Assembly (NCBI RefSeq): GCF_011761355.1
Contig: NZ_JAASRW010000003.1
Span: 333,188-397,187, forward strand
Source of the DNA: Paenibacillus lupini
Lineage (GTDB): Bacteria > Bacillota > Bacilli > Paenibacillales > Paenibacillaceae
Direction of reading: 5' to 3'
DNA length: 64,000 bases
How positions within the stretch are numbered: position 1 is the stretch's first letter; the number at the start of each line of letters is the position of its first letter. The translations under genes and the position numbers were made by a program. Below the pieces are notes generated by a model. It ran no database searches. It saw nothing but the letters and a program-made list of their open reading frames with translations, and was not told where the DNA came from. Shown piece by piece: positions 41,773-50,678 of this stretch.

Positions 41773-42684
41773 TTATTTAAGAACTCTTTCAGGAGCTCCC
41801 TCAAATGTAAGCCGAACAGGCATGATCGTGCCATCCTCGTTGAACGTCATTCTGTCTATGCAGGTGACTCGATGATTGGCATCCGTTTCTTCAAGAGGCC
41901 TCCGGTGGTAGACGATCCAATATTCGTCCGTTCCAGGTATCTGAAGAAATCCGTGGTGACCTGCGCCGGTCGCGACGTCCTCCTGTTTAGCGAGCACGAC
42001 ACCAAGCCGCTCGAAAGGCCCCAGCGGATTATCGGATATTGCGTAAGCGACGCAATAATTTGGTCCGCCCCAACCGCCCTCTGACCACATGAAATAATAC
42101 TTTCCGTCTTTCTTAATCATGCACGGACCTTCGACATAGTTTGTCGGAGTGATCTCTTTGAATGTCTCTCCATCTTCGAATGTTCCAAGGCTAATCATGT
42201 CCTCGTTCAATTTTGCTACTACGCAATGGCCCCATCCACCGAAATAAAGGTAGGCTGTTCCATCTTCGTCGATGAATGCATGCGGATCAATCGGCTGCGC
42301 GTCGTGATGGAACCTGTCGATCAGCGGTCTGCCTAGTGGATCGTGGAACGGGCCTTCCGGCTGATCAGCCACCGCTACGCCGATTCCTCCAAGCTCATCG
42401 TTGCTCTGAATGTCGTTAGCGCAAAAATAGAAATAGAATTTGCCATCCCGTTCGATTGGCGAAGGTGCCCACACAGCTCGCCTAGCCCAATTGACCGTTG
42501 AACGGTCCAGTACTTTTTCAACTTTATGCCATTCGACGAGGTCTTTCGAGTAGAATGCATCAAAAAATGTCTGTTCGTCGTATGGAGCGGAATAAGTAGG
42601 ATACACCCAATATGTATCATTAAAAACGCGGGCTTCCGGATCGGCATACCATCCCGGGAAAATCGGGTTTCCTGAATTCTTCAT
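41773..42684 (-). CDS. Glycoside hydrolase family 43 enzyme
   Basis: ATG 42684 after GGAGG is preferred to 42753, giving 303 aa without a signal peptide, so probably intracellular. The five-bladed propeller features are FPGWYADPEARVFNDTYWVYPT (general base Asp), DPHAFIDEDGTAYLYFGGWG (pKa-modulating Asp) and TNYVEGPCMIKKDGKYYFMWS (acid Glu). It should cleave arabinose- or xylose-containing oligosaccharides. It is alone, with no transporter next to it. Substrate cannot be read from sequence. Confidence 0.92.
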   Translation of the reverse strand: MKNSGNPIFPGWYADPEARVFNDTYWVYPTYSAPYDEQTFFDAFYSKDLVEWHKVEKVLDRSTVNWARRAVWAPSPIERDGKFYFYFCANDIQSNDELGGIGVAVADQPEGPFHDPLGRPLIDRFHHDAQPIDPHAFIDEDGTAYLYFGGWGHCVVAKLNEDMISLGTFEDGETFKEITPTNYVEGPCMIKKDGKYYFMWSEGGWGGPNYCVAYAISDNPLGPFERLGVVLAKQEDVATGAGHHGFLQIPGTDEYWIVYHRRPLEETDANHRVTCIDRMTFNEDGTIMPVRLTFEGAPERVLK

Positions 42685-42889
42685 ATTATGATTCCTCCGT
42701 AGGTTGAATGTAAGTGCTTTAAGCCTCCTAAATAATAACACAAAATGGCGCATTGAAAACGCTAACAGACAAAAGCAACCGACAACTTATCGGGTGATAG
42801 GGGATCACATACTCATGGGACAAGATGTTATAATAAAATTGCGTTTGCTAATTTTTAATGGATTCAACTCTTGATCGGAGGTTAATACA

Positions 42890-43930
42890 TTGTCAACTTC
42901 AACAGCAGTACAATCCTTGTTCCGTCCGTTTACTCTTGGTCAACTTACACTGGCCAATCGCATTGTGATGGCGCCTATGACGCGCGCTATGTCTCCGGAT
43001 GGGGTACCGGGAGAAAATGTGGCCGCTTATTACCGCCGGAGAGCCGAGAATAACGTGGGCCTTATCATAACGGAAGGAACGGTGGTGAATCATCCCGATT
43101 CCTCAAACTCCAATGATGTGCCTCACTTTTACGGTGAAGAAGCGTTAAAGGGCTGGGCTAACGTCGTAGCCGAGGTTCATGCTGCGGGCGGGAAAATAAT
43201 GCCGCAAATCTGGCATATGGGCACGAAGAAGCAGGTGAATGACTATACCGTAGCCGAGATCGCAGCTATCGTCCGAGCATTCGCCGACTCGGCCTTTGAA
43301 GCAAAGCGGCTCGGCTTCGACGGCATAGAGATCCACGGTGCGCACGGCTATCTGATCGACCAGTTCTTCTGGGAGAAAAGCAATCAGCGTACGGACCGTT
43401 ACGGGGGCAGTCTGCTAGCCCGTACCCGATTCGCCGAAGAGGTCGTCCGGGCTTGCCGCGAATCTGTGGGGCCTGATTTCCCGATTGTGCTGCGGCTTTC
43501 GCAGTGGAAAGAAAGGGAATACACCGTGAAGCTGGCTTATAGTCCTGAAGAGCTGGAGCAATTTCTGCAACCGCTGGTGGATGCAGGCGTGGATATTTTC
43601 CATTGCTCGACCCGCCGATACTGGGAGCCTGAATTTGCCGGATCGGATTTGAATCTTGCGGGCTGGGTGAAACGGATCACCGGCAAACCGACGATTACCG
43701 TAGGCTCGGTTGGACTCGACAGTGATTTCATGACCTTCTTCACCGAAGGAAAAAGCTCTGCCAATACAGGAATTGAAGGGCTTGTGCAAAAGCTCGAAAA
43801 TGATGAGTTTGATCTGGTAGCGATTGGCAGGGCACTCCTTGTTGATCCAGCATGGGCCAGCAAAATCCGCGAAGGTAAATTGGCTGAATTGGTGCCATTC
43901 ACGCCTGAAGCGCTAAAGACCCTATTTTAA
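42890..43930 (+). CDS. NADH:flavin oxidoreductase (old yellow enzyme family)
   Basis: A 346-residue FMN TIM-barrel enzyme. The N-terminus LFRPFTLGQLTLANRIVMAPMTRA contains the flavin-binding region, HGAHGYLIDQFFWEKSNQRTDRYGGS is the family signature (read in blocks), and FDLVAIGRALLVDPAWASKI is the phosphate-binding end. It reduces activated C=C bonds with NAD(P)H. TTG 42890 follows CGGAGG. It is monocistronic and ended by a terminator. The physiological substrate is unknown. Confidence 0.94.
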   Translation: MSTSTAVQSLFRPFTLGQLTLANRIVMAPMTRAMSPDGVPGENVAAYYRRRAENNVGLIITEGTVVNHPDSSNSNDVPHFYGEEALKGWANVVAEVHAAGGKIMPQIWHMGTKKQVNDYTVAEIAAIVRAFADSAFEAKRLGFDGIEIHGAHGYLIDQFFWEKSNQRTDRYGGSLLARTRFAEEVVRACRESVGPDFPIVLRLSQWKEREYTVKLAYSPEELEQFLQPLVDAGVDIFHCSTRRYWEPEFAGSDLNLAGWVKRITGKPTITVGSVGLDSDFMTFFTEGKSSANTGIEGLVQKLENDEFDLVAIGRALLVDPAWASKIREGKLAELVPFTPEALKTLF

Positions 43931-43952
43931 ATAACATAGGTTGTATTTGATT

Positions 43953-43983
43953 AAAGGCGGTTCCTTGCGGAGCCGCTTTTTTG
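43953..43983 (+). terminator. Terminator after the OYE gene
   Basis: AAGGCGGTTCC-TTGC-GGAGCCGCTT with TTTT. Confidence 0.9.
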
Positions 43984-44081
43984 CTTTGTTGAGTAATCCT
44001 CCAAGGCATAGACGTATCCACTAACGAGCGCTACACTAGGGAAGGCAACAGAGAATAATAACATAGTAGGAGCTTGTAAAC

Positions 44082-45473
44082 GTGACCTTATCCAATAGTA
44101 CTCCATCGTGGAAGAAACTTAGTCTTTATGCTGTGACATGGCCCATATTCGTTGACTTCGTGCTGCGGATGCTGCTGGGCACAGTGGATGTGTTTATGTT
44201 AAGCCGCATCTCCGACAAGGCGACAGGTGCAGTAGGCTTAGCCAATGAAATTATTTATTTTTGTATTCTGATGTTCGGCTTTGTTGGAGTAGGCACCAGT
44301 GTTGCGGTTGCCCAGTATATCGGCGCAGGGCGGGCGAAAGAGGCGAGTCGTATTTCAGCGCTGGCGATTACGATGAACCTGATATTCGGGATCCTCGTCA
44401 GCATCGTTCTCGTAAGTTTTGGGGAATCTCTGCTGCAGCTATTGAAATTAAATCCTGAACAAATTGGAATTGCTAATCATTATTTGAAGATCATTGGCGG
44501 TTTTATTTGGATCGAGGCGCTTTCTTACGCAGTGTCGTCAGTCATCCGTTCAAGCGGAAACACGAAGAGCGTTATGTATGTCACGCTAGGTGTGAACATT
44601 ATCCATATTGCAGGAAACTATTTGCTTGTCTTTGGCAACTTGGGCTTTCCGGAATGGGGGGTTACAGGAGCGGCTATATCAACGGTCGTGAGCCGTTTGC
44701 TCGGCATTATCGTTTTATTTATCCTTTTGTATCGCCGGATTTCTGAACCCATTCGTCGTAAGGATTACGTGACCTGGAACGGTTCTTATGCAAAACAGAT
44801 CATGAGCATTGGCTTGCCTGCCGCGGGGGAGCATATCTCTTATCAGTCGCAGTATCTGATGATTATTAGTTTTGTTAATATGATTGGTATCACTGCATTA
44901 AATACGCATGTTTATGTTATGAATATATCGAACTATTTTATGGCGTTGGGGTTAGCGATCGGGGTGGGGACGGAAATCATCGTCGGACAAATGGTTGGTG
45001 CGGGGGATATGAAAGCGGCCTACCAGAGATTGATGAAAAGCTTGAAGGTTAGCTTCTTATTAACAATAGTGATCGTCGGTGTGGCAGCGTTATTCCGGCA
45101 TGAGCTAGTTGGCATGTTTACAGATGATCCTGAGATCATTGCTGCTGGATCGAGTATTTTTTTGCTTTCCATCATACTTGAACCAGGCAGAACCTTCAAT
45201 ACGGTCGTCATCAATTCGCTGCGTGCCGCCGGGGATGCGCGGTTTCCTGTCTTGATGGGCACTATATCCATGTGGGGAGTGTCAGTACCACTTGCCTATT
45301 TGCTAGGCGTTCATTTCGGAATTGGACTGCTTGGCATATGGATTGCCTTTACGGTTGACGAATGGCTGCGAGGAGTCATGATGCTGCTTCGCTGGAGAAG
45401 CCGAGTCTGGGAAAAGAAAGCGTTAGTGAAGCCGGCTTCCGTTTCGGATAACGGCATGGAGGCGCAGGCTTAA
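44082..45473 (+). CDS. MATE-family efflux transporter
   Basis: A 463-residue membrane protein with about twelve helices arranged as two MatE halves (starting near residues 15 and 235). Typical signatures are TVDVFMLSRISDKATGAVGLANEI, GTSVAVAQYIGAGRAKEASR and, in the second half, ALGLAIGVGTEIIVGQMVGAGDMKAA. It exports drugs or metabolites using a Na+ or H+ gradient. GTG 44082 follows TAGGAG. It is monocistronic, closed by a terminator. Confidence 0.94.
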   Translation: MTLSNSTPSWKKLSLYAVTWPIFVDFVLRMLLGTVDVFMLSRISDKATGAVGLANEIIYFCILMFGFVGVGTSVAVAQYIGAGRAKEASRISALAITMNLIFGILVSIVLVSFGESLLQLLKLNPEQIGIANHYLKIIGGFIWIEALSYAVSSVIRSSGNTKSVMYVTLGVNIIHIAGNYLLVFGNLGFPEWGVTGAAISTVVSRLLGIIVLFILLYRRISEPIRRKDYVTWNGSYAKQIMSIGLPAAGEHISYQSQYLMIISFVNMIGITALNTHVYVMNISNYFMALGLAIGVGTEIIVGQMVGAGDMKAAYQRLMKSLKVSFLLTIVIVGVAALFRHELVGMFTDDPEIIAAGSSIFLLSIILEPGRTFNTVVINSLRAAGDARFPVLMGTISMWGVSVPLAYLLGVHFGIGLLGIWIAFTVDEWLRGVMMLLRWRSRVWEKKALVKPASVSDNGMEAQA

Positions 45474-45535
45474 AAACGGATTTGAGAAGCTGATCCAATG
45501 GCAAACCACCGGTCCCATCATAAGCAAACTTAGCA

Positions 45536-45577
45536 AAGCGTTCTGAATCGTATAATCGATTCGGACGCTTTTTTTTG
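45536..45577 (+). terminator. Terminator after the MATE gene
   Basis: AAGCGTTCTGAATCG / CGATTCGGACGCTT hairpin with eight T. Confidence 0.92.
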
Positions 45578-45659
45578 CCTATCATTGTTTACCCGTATCT
45601 TATTATGGATTTTTATCGTTAATAGATTGAAAATGAGGATAAAGGAGAGTGGCCAATCT

Positions 45660-46082
45660 ATGGAAAAAATCGTCGCATTTGTATCAAGCATTTTTATCCC
45701 TGTAACAGACATTACACGTTCTGCGGAGTGGTACGTTCGAATGTTCGATCTGGAACCAATTGAAAGGACCGATTATCGAGTTGCACTCGCGTTCCCTAAC
45801 AGTCAAACATTGGTTTTATTATGGAAAGTCGAAAAACCGCAGCCTGTCCAGTTCGATTCGGGTAAAGATAGGATGCCTTATTACAATTTTACTTCGTACG
45901 ATATTAACCATTCGTATAGTCAGCTTAAGGCTAAGGGTGCGAAGTTAAGCGAAATTCACGAAGAGGATGGATATCGATTTTTCGAAGCCTTTGATCCTGA
46001 TAGCAATCCATTAAGTGTCGTGGAAGAGACGGGGCATACGCCGTATTTCACTCACAAGGATAATATAAGGAAACAACGATAG
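45660..46082 (+). CDS. VOC-family (glyoxalase/bleomycin-resistance-like) protein
   Basis: A 140-residue protein from ATG 45660 (AAAGGAG upstream). It has VSSIFIPVTDITRSAEWYVRMFDLEP at the N-terminus, the classic VOC opening, and EIHEEDGYRFFEAFDPDSNPLSVVEE at the end with the metal-ligand Glu. It should form a dimer and bind a small molecule. Its stop overlaps the start of a sigma factor gene by 1 nt. Function beyond the fold is unknown. Confidence 0.86.
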   Translation: MEKIVAFVSSIFIPVTDITRSAEWYVRMFDLEPIERTDYRVALAFPNSQTLVLLWKVEKPQPVQFDSGKDRMPYYNFTSYDINHSYSQLKAKGAKLSEIHEEDGYRFFEAFDPDSNPLSVVEETGHTPYFTHKDNIRKQR

Positions 46083-46837
46083 TGCCACAGGGGAACAATT
46101 CGGACGCAGGATATGAGGCGTTCTCGATAATGACGCTTCCGCTACAAAACGATCTGAGAAGGTATTGTCTGGCAAAAGCCGGCTCGGCTTGGGACGCAGA
46201 TGATTTGCTGCAAGAATCACTTTTTAAGGCCTATCGCTGGCATACTCGTTTTCCGGATAGAGAAATGACGAAGCCGTTTTTGTTTCGAATTGCCTCAAAC
46301 GCATGGATAGATATATGCCGCAGCCGTAAATTGCAGCCGCAAGTCGGACAGCTCGACGAACAACAGATCGCTTCCTATGATGAATGGAGTAAGTGGGATG
46401 TGCGTGAGGCGCTCGAACTATTGGCTGATCGGCTTGAACCGAGGCAGGTTGTTCTGGTATTGCTGATCGATGTCTTTCACTTTACCGCGAAGGAAACGGG
46501 AAAGCTGTTCGGACAATCCGAGGGCTCGGTGAAGGCGGCTCTGAAGCGGGCGAGGACGAGGCTGAAGACGGCCGTCGAACGCCATCCTGAATGTTGGGAT
46601 GATTCTGTGTCTATGGCTCCGCGCCGCGGACTTAGCATCGAGGTATTCGAAGCGCTTGTTGACGGTTTTCGCCGTGCGGACCCCTATGCAATACTCCGTT
46701 CATATAGGGCGATGATAGACGATGGCGCCACGGTGGATCGGATCGAATTACGCGGCAATACGCTTTATTTTACAATCATCGATCCCGACGGCAATCTATT
46801 GACGATAACAGAGAAGTTGAAATGGCAAGACGGATAG
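46082..46837 (+). CDS. ECF-type sigma-70 factor with C-terminal extension
   Basis: A 251-residue sigma factor. Region 2 is DADDLLQESLFKAYRWHTRFP...FLFRIASNAWIDICRSRK and region 4 is LEPRQVVLVLLIDVFHFTAKETGKLFGQSEGSVKAALKRARTRL, both read in blocks. After residue 180 there is an extra segment of about 70 residues (EVFEALVDGFRRADPYAILRSYR...), as in ECF sigma factors with SnoaL-like tails but shortened. GTG 46082 overlaps the VOC stop, so the two are coupled. No anti-sigma factor gene is adjacent; the tail may regulate activity, which is an inference. Confidence 0.88.
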   Translation: MPQGNNSDAGYEAFSIMTLPLQNDLRRYCLAKAGSAWDADDLLQESLFKAYRWHTRFPDREMTKPFLFRIASNAWIDICRSRKLQPQVGQLDEQQIASYDEWSKWDVREALELLADRLEPRQVVLVLLIDVFHFTAKETGKLFGQSEGSVKAALKRARTRLKTAVERHPECWDDSVSMAPRRGLSIEVFEALVDGFRRADPYAILRSYRAMIDDGATVDRIELRGNTLYFTIIDPDGNLLTITEKLKWQDG

Positions 46838-46861
46838 TATCTTTCGAAACTCGAGGAGTGA

Positions 46862-47365
46862 TTGCGGTTGTTGGAAATCTTGCAGCAACAATACAGCTGG
46901 ATCAGATTGGCAAGACAAAACATGTTTGTATTCTTGGAGGAACTTCCTCCTCAAATATTACACCAAACAGTTTCCGAATTTGGACGTGGAACAATCATAC
47001 GAACCCATATTCATGTCGTTGACTGTTACAGGTTCTGGTTGGAATCTTTTGCGTTTAAGAAGATCAACGAGCATAGGGATATTTCCGTACACGAAATTGA
47101 ACGTGCAGATGTAAAGAACGTCCGCGAAAGATTTGCGGAAGTAGATGAACTCGTACAACGGTTCTTGTACGAATATTGCGATCGTTGGTCTGAACCTATC
47201 GAACAAGATGAGAGCTGGCAGGGTTACCCGAAGACAGCAACTCCTTTGCTGCTATTAACACATGTGGAGACGCATGAATTTCATCACAAGGGTCAAATCG
47301 TATCGATGGCTAGACATCTGGGCCACCCGCCTCCAGCCGATGATCGTTTAGGCGGACTTTTTTAA
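46862..47365 (+). CDS. DinB-family protein
   Basis: A 167-residue four-helix bundle protein. The three metal-binding His of the DinB/YfiT fold appear in RTHIHVVDCYRFWLES and in THVETHEFHHKGQIVSMARHLGH. TTG 46862 is only 3 nt after GAGGAG; TTG 46868 (MLEILQQQ) has better spacing and may be the real start. It lies 24 nt after the sigma factor gene in the same direction and is probably in its operon. Such proteins may act as metal-dependent thiol transferases; the substrate is unknown. Confidence 0.86.
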   Translation: MRLLEILQQQYSWIRLARQNMFVFLEELPPQILHQTVSEFGRGTIIRTHIHVVDCYRFWLESFAFKKINEHRDISVHEIERADVKNVRERFAEVDELVQRFLYEYCDRWSEPIEQDESWQGYPKTATPLLLLTHVETHEFHHKGQIVSMARHLGHPPPADDRLGGLF

Positions 47366-47508
47366 CTAACGGCTACCGAGGTCAATCCTACAGCTCTGGA
47401 GCGCTTGTTCTTTCGTGTTCTTGCTGTCTCATTCCGAATTCGTATGAGCGCCTAATGTTCTGTGCTACATTAGGATCATATTAAGCCTCGGAAGGGAGTT
47501 CATAACAC

Positions 47509-48138
47509 ATGACCATACATCTGGAAATCGAACCTAAAATCTTGTATTTCGGCTCGCCTGTCGTGCTGATTAGCACAATGAATGCAGACGGAACACCCAA
47601 TTTGGCGCCGATGTCGTCAGCGTGGTGGCTGAATCGATCTTGTATGCTCGGATTAAGTAGTAGATCTCAGACCGCTCTGAATTTGATTAGAGAGGGAGAA
47701 TGCGTGCTGAACATGCCGTCTATCGACCTGATTCCTGCTATTGAAAGTCTCACCTTGGTAACCGGACGAAACCCGGTTCCGGAATCCAAGGCAGCTAGGG
47801 GTTATCAATTCGAGCCGGACAAATTCGGTAAGTCGAAGCTCACTCCCTTACCATCTCAAGATGTCAAGGCACCTCGCGTACAACAATGTCCTGTTCATTT
47901 AGAGGCAAAGCTTATAAAGGTACATCCGTTCGAAGAACCGAGTTCACTGGTTGCATTAGAGGTCCACATCGAGAAAATTCACGTAAATCAAAATCTGACG
48001 ATGAAAGACCATCCCAATTACATTGATCCGTCCAAATGGAATCCAATGATTATGAACTTCTGTGAATATTTCGGCCTAAGTGAACAGCTTTCTAATTCCC
48101 GATTGGCCCCAGTATTTGGGCCAGGTGCTACGAAATAG
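47509..48138 (+). CDS. Flavin reductase family (FMN-binding split-barrel) protein
   Basis: A 209-residue protein. GSPVVLISTMNADGTPNLAPMSSAWW at the N-terminus is the FMN-binding region of flavin-reductase-like proteins, SRSQTALNLIREGECVLNMPS continues the barrel, and VQQCPVHLEAKLIKVHPFEEPSSLVALEVHIEKIHV forms the dimer strand (blocks). ATG 47509 follows AAGGGAG. It is monocistronic and ends before a terminator. The reaction is unknown. Confidence 0.88.
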   Translation: MTIHLEIEPKILYFGSPVVLISTMNADGTPNLAPMSSAWWLNRSCMLGLSSRSQTALNLIREGECVLNMPSIDLIPAIESLTLVTGRNPVPESKAARGYQFEPDKFGKSKLTPLPSQDVKAPRVQQCPVHLEAKLIKVHPFEEPSSLVALEVHIEKIHVNQNLTMKDHPNYIDPSKWNPMIMNFCEYFGLSEQLSNSRLAPVFGPGATK

Positions 48139-48146
48139 AGGGCGTT

Positions 48147-48188
48147 ACAGAGCACGGCGAGAGGAATGCCGTTGCTCTGTGTTTTTTA
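48147..48188 (+). terminator. Terminator of the CAGAGC-GGCGAGAGG family (copy 3)
   Basis: ACAGAGCACGGC pairs with GCCGTTGCTCTGT around GAGAGGAAT, with TTTTTT after it. Nearly the same sequence as at 29406. Confidence 0.9.
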
Positions 48189-48215
48189 TAGCCTCTCCTA
48201 TCACTAGTAAATTGC

Positions 48216-49820
48216 TCACTTCACTCTGAAAGTGCGAGGTCCCCACTTCTTAACAAGAGTAAGCGCCGTGACGAAGTAAACGATTGTTATGGAAACTATG
48301 GCTATCGCGAGTCCCATTGCATCAGCTTCCAAGATGAGGGCCAATACGAAAGCGATGGAAACGACAAAGTTTACGACAAAGAAGAATGGATTTTTCATAT
48401 TTAGCTCGGTCGAATAAGGCTGAAGAATGTAATACAGGAATAGATGGTGGATGGAGAAAAACACAGACAGAGCAATTAAAGAGACTAATGTCAGAAGCAA
48501 TTCTTCCGATGATATTCCCCCGGCAGTCAGTGCAAATCCGGTCAATGCGGCTCCAAGTAAGGCGGCAAGCGCTAAGTTATACCCGCAGATGCGGTACAGC
48601 CGCTCTCGGAAATGCTGTTCGGCGGCATTTCGATAGAAGCTGTAGCGCATCAGGCTGAGATCACAGTTATAGAAAATAGCCTTGCACGCTTTTTCTCCAA
48701 CGGACAGAAAGTTCATGATCCAGATCAACCAAGGAAGTCCCGTGCTCCATTTTGCAGCCAGGGAGGAGGCCTTTTCCGGATCGAAGAGAGCAAATGCTAT
48801 GCCGATTACCCCAATAGCACCAATAATCGCCATTCTGTTCCACAGAGGTCGTAACAGGAGACTGCGATGCCTTGCGAAAAACAACGCATTCAGATACGCA
48901 TAACCTTCCCGGTTGTTATATTGTGCCGTTTGCCCTGCTATAGAGGTATAGTCGACGTCCTTTGACTTCACTTGCTTTTTATTTGCTTCCACGAACATAC
49001 GGCTAAGATCGAGCAGCGGATCATCCCTTTTTGTCGCAGCATCAACTGCCGTTCGATAGTCAGAATATCGTTTTAACTGCAACGCAGCTATTGCGCCAAG
49101 CACCACAATGACCAACGTAACGGGCCACAGGAGCAGCAGCTCGCCGCTTGTTGGCGTCCAATTTAGCAAAAGAGGCACATAAGCAGCACCATAGCCAAGT
49201 CCTATCGCAAGCCACACTGCCACGTTATTTTTGATGAGCACGATTCCCTTTTTCTGAAACAGTTTGAGATGTAGATATTCGCACAATACCCGCCAAAGCG
49301 TGACCGACAAGGCCAGCGCCATCCCTTTAAGAATCGGGACATCCAGCAAGGAGGTGAAGATCAGCATAGCCGGGATATAGTAGATAAAGTAAGAGCAATA
49401 ACGATAGCCCAGCGACGCATGCATATAGGCGGCAGGCTTCATCCGCATGAGCTTTACGGCAATGTACTTCTCTCGTTTCGTCTCGAGCACCATGACGCTG
49501 GCGACACCCGCCACCCCAAAGCTAATCAGCAAGAAGATATGCAAAAATAGTGAAAGCTGATCCTCCTTTGACAGGGTCCCGTTCATGGTGACAGCCGGCA
49601 TGTAAACTAGTAGCCCTAGAAAAGCCAGCTTGGAAACGAAGCCCCAAATGACGTGAAGAAGGAATGCGATGACAGCAATCGCCTTTTTCCCACCCAAATT
49701 GGCATACTGCGTATCCTTAATTGCTTTGCCGACCAGAGGCAGCTTCTGAGCATAAAAAATCAGACGATTGACGGTTGAGGAAGTCCGAATGGAAAACAGC
49801 GTGCTAAATGTTGTCAGCAT
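48216..49820 (-). CDS. ABC transporter permease
   Basis: A large integral membrane protein of about 534 residues with eleven or twelve helices. It starts at ATG 49820, 9 nt after AAAGG; the ATG at 49829 is too close to the ribosome binding site. The start overlaps the end of the ATP-binding gene by 17 nt, so the pair is coupled. The N-terminal STVNRLIFYAQKLPLVGKAI resembles permeases of bacitracin/lantibiotic-type exporters. No substrate or lantibiotic gene is adjacent. Confidence 0.8.
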   Translation of the reverse strand: MLTTFSTLFSIRTSSTVNRLIFYAQKLPLVGKAIKDTQYANLGGKKAIAVIAFLLHVIWGFVSKLAFLGLLVYMPAVTMNGTLSKEDQLSLFLHIFLLISFGVAGVASVMVLETKREKYIAVKLMRMKPAAYMHASLGYRYCSYFIYYIPAMLIFTSLLDVPILKGMALALSVTLWRVLCEYLHLKLFQKKGIVLIKNNVAVWLAIGLGYGAAYVPLLLNWTPTSGELLLLWPVTLVIVVLGAIAALQLKRYSDYRTAVDAATKRDDPLLDLSRMFVEANKKQVKSKDVDYTSIAGQTAQYNNREGYAYLNALFFARHRSLLLRPLWNRMAIIGAIGVIGIAFALFDPEKASSLAAKWSTGLPWLIWIMNFLSVGEKACKAIFYNCDLSLMRYSFYRNAAEQHFRERLYRICGYNLALAALLGAALTGFALTAGGISSEELLLTLVSLIALSVFFSIHHLFLYYILQPYSTELNMKNPFFFVVNFVVSIAFVLALILEADAMGLAIAIVSITIVYFVTALTLVKKWGPRTFRVK

Positions 49821-50517
49821 GACTGTCATCCTTTAACAATGAAATTATGTTTTGCTCGAACTCCGCGCTATGCAGCAAATCGGCCGGCACGGCGGACAAC
49901 TGACCGTTGTTCAGTACGACAATCTCATCACATAAATCGGCGGCTAACTGCAAAATGTGGGTAGAGAAAATGAGGATATGATCGTGTTTCATTTCGCGCA
50001 GCATATTTTTCATCTCATGTGCTACGATCACATCGAAGGAGGTCAGCGGTTCGTCAAGCAGAATGACCGGCGGTTTTGAAATGAGAAAAAGCAGCATCTG
50101 AATTTTGTTTTTCATGCCATGGGAATAGTTTTTAATAAGCCGGTGACGATCTTCCTGCGACATGCTCATCTTATCGAAGTAAGCGTCAATATTGGAGTCC
50201 GAACGCTTGTCGCGGTTAATATCAAGGTAGAACTTGATGAATTCATAACCCGTCAGAAATTCGGGCAGGATCGGCAGCGAATACACGTAACCAATATCCT
50301 CCTCGACCAGTTTCCGCTCGTCTTCCTCATCCTTCAACCACGCATGTCCGCTATCGATCTTGGTTTCACCACTTAAGCAATTAAACAATGTTGTTTTCCC
50401 TACGCCGTTTCGACCCAGCAGTCCGTATATTTTACCTTTCTGAAAATGGAACCCTGCGCCCTGGAGCACTTTCTTATCCCCAAAGCTTTTTGTCATTCCT
50501 TGTAGGATCAATTCCAT
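49804..50517 (-). CDS. ABC transporter ATP-binding protein
   Basis: A 237-residue ATPase. Walker A is GRNGVGKTT near residue 37, the Q-loop region VYSLPILPEFL, the signature is reduced to NYSHGMKNKI, and Walker B is PVILLDEPLTSFD followed by the H-loop FSTHILQ. ATG 50517 (MELILQGMTKSFG) follows GAGG and is preferred to 50541. The unusual signature SHGMK in place of LSGGQ occurs in some exporters of this type. It energises the permease encoded downstream. Confidence 0.92.
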   Translation of the reverse strand: MELILQGMTKSFGDKKVLQGAGFHFQKGKIYGLLGRNGVGKTTLFNCLSGETKIDSGHAWLKDEEDERKLVEEDIGYVYSLPILPEFLTGYEFIKFYLDINRDKRSDSNIDAYFDKMSMSQEDRHRLIKNYSHGMKNKIQMLLFLISKPPVILLDEPLTSFDVIVAHEMKNMLREMKHDHILIFSTHILQLAADLCDEIVVLNNGQLSAVPADLLHSAEFEQNIISLLKDDSHADNI

Positions 50518-50621
50518 GCCTGTGAACCTCATTTCTTTCATACTTAGAATATGGTTACTCGTCTATTACGCAATTGTGATTAGACCGTTGCGGAGATTCC
50601 TAATTGATTCTGATATAGCCT

Positions 50622-50658
50622 GAAAGCCGCCGAATCCTCGCGGATTCGGCGGCTTTCT
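50622..50658. terminator. Strong hairpin downstream of the LRR gene
   Basis: GAAAGCCGCCGAATCC / GGATTCGGCGGCTTTC, 16 bp with a very small loop. It lies after the LRR gene stop (minus strand) and beyond the 5' end of the ABC genes. No long T run is present, so it may act as a terminator core or RNA-protecting hairpin. Confidence 0.7.
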
Positions 50659-50678
50659 ACTGCTCATAAGCGGTTTAT

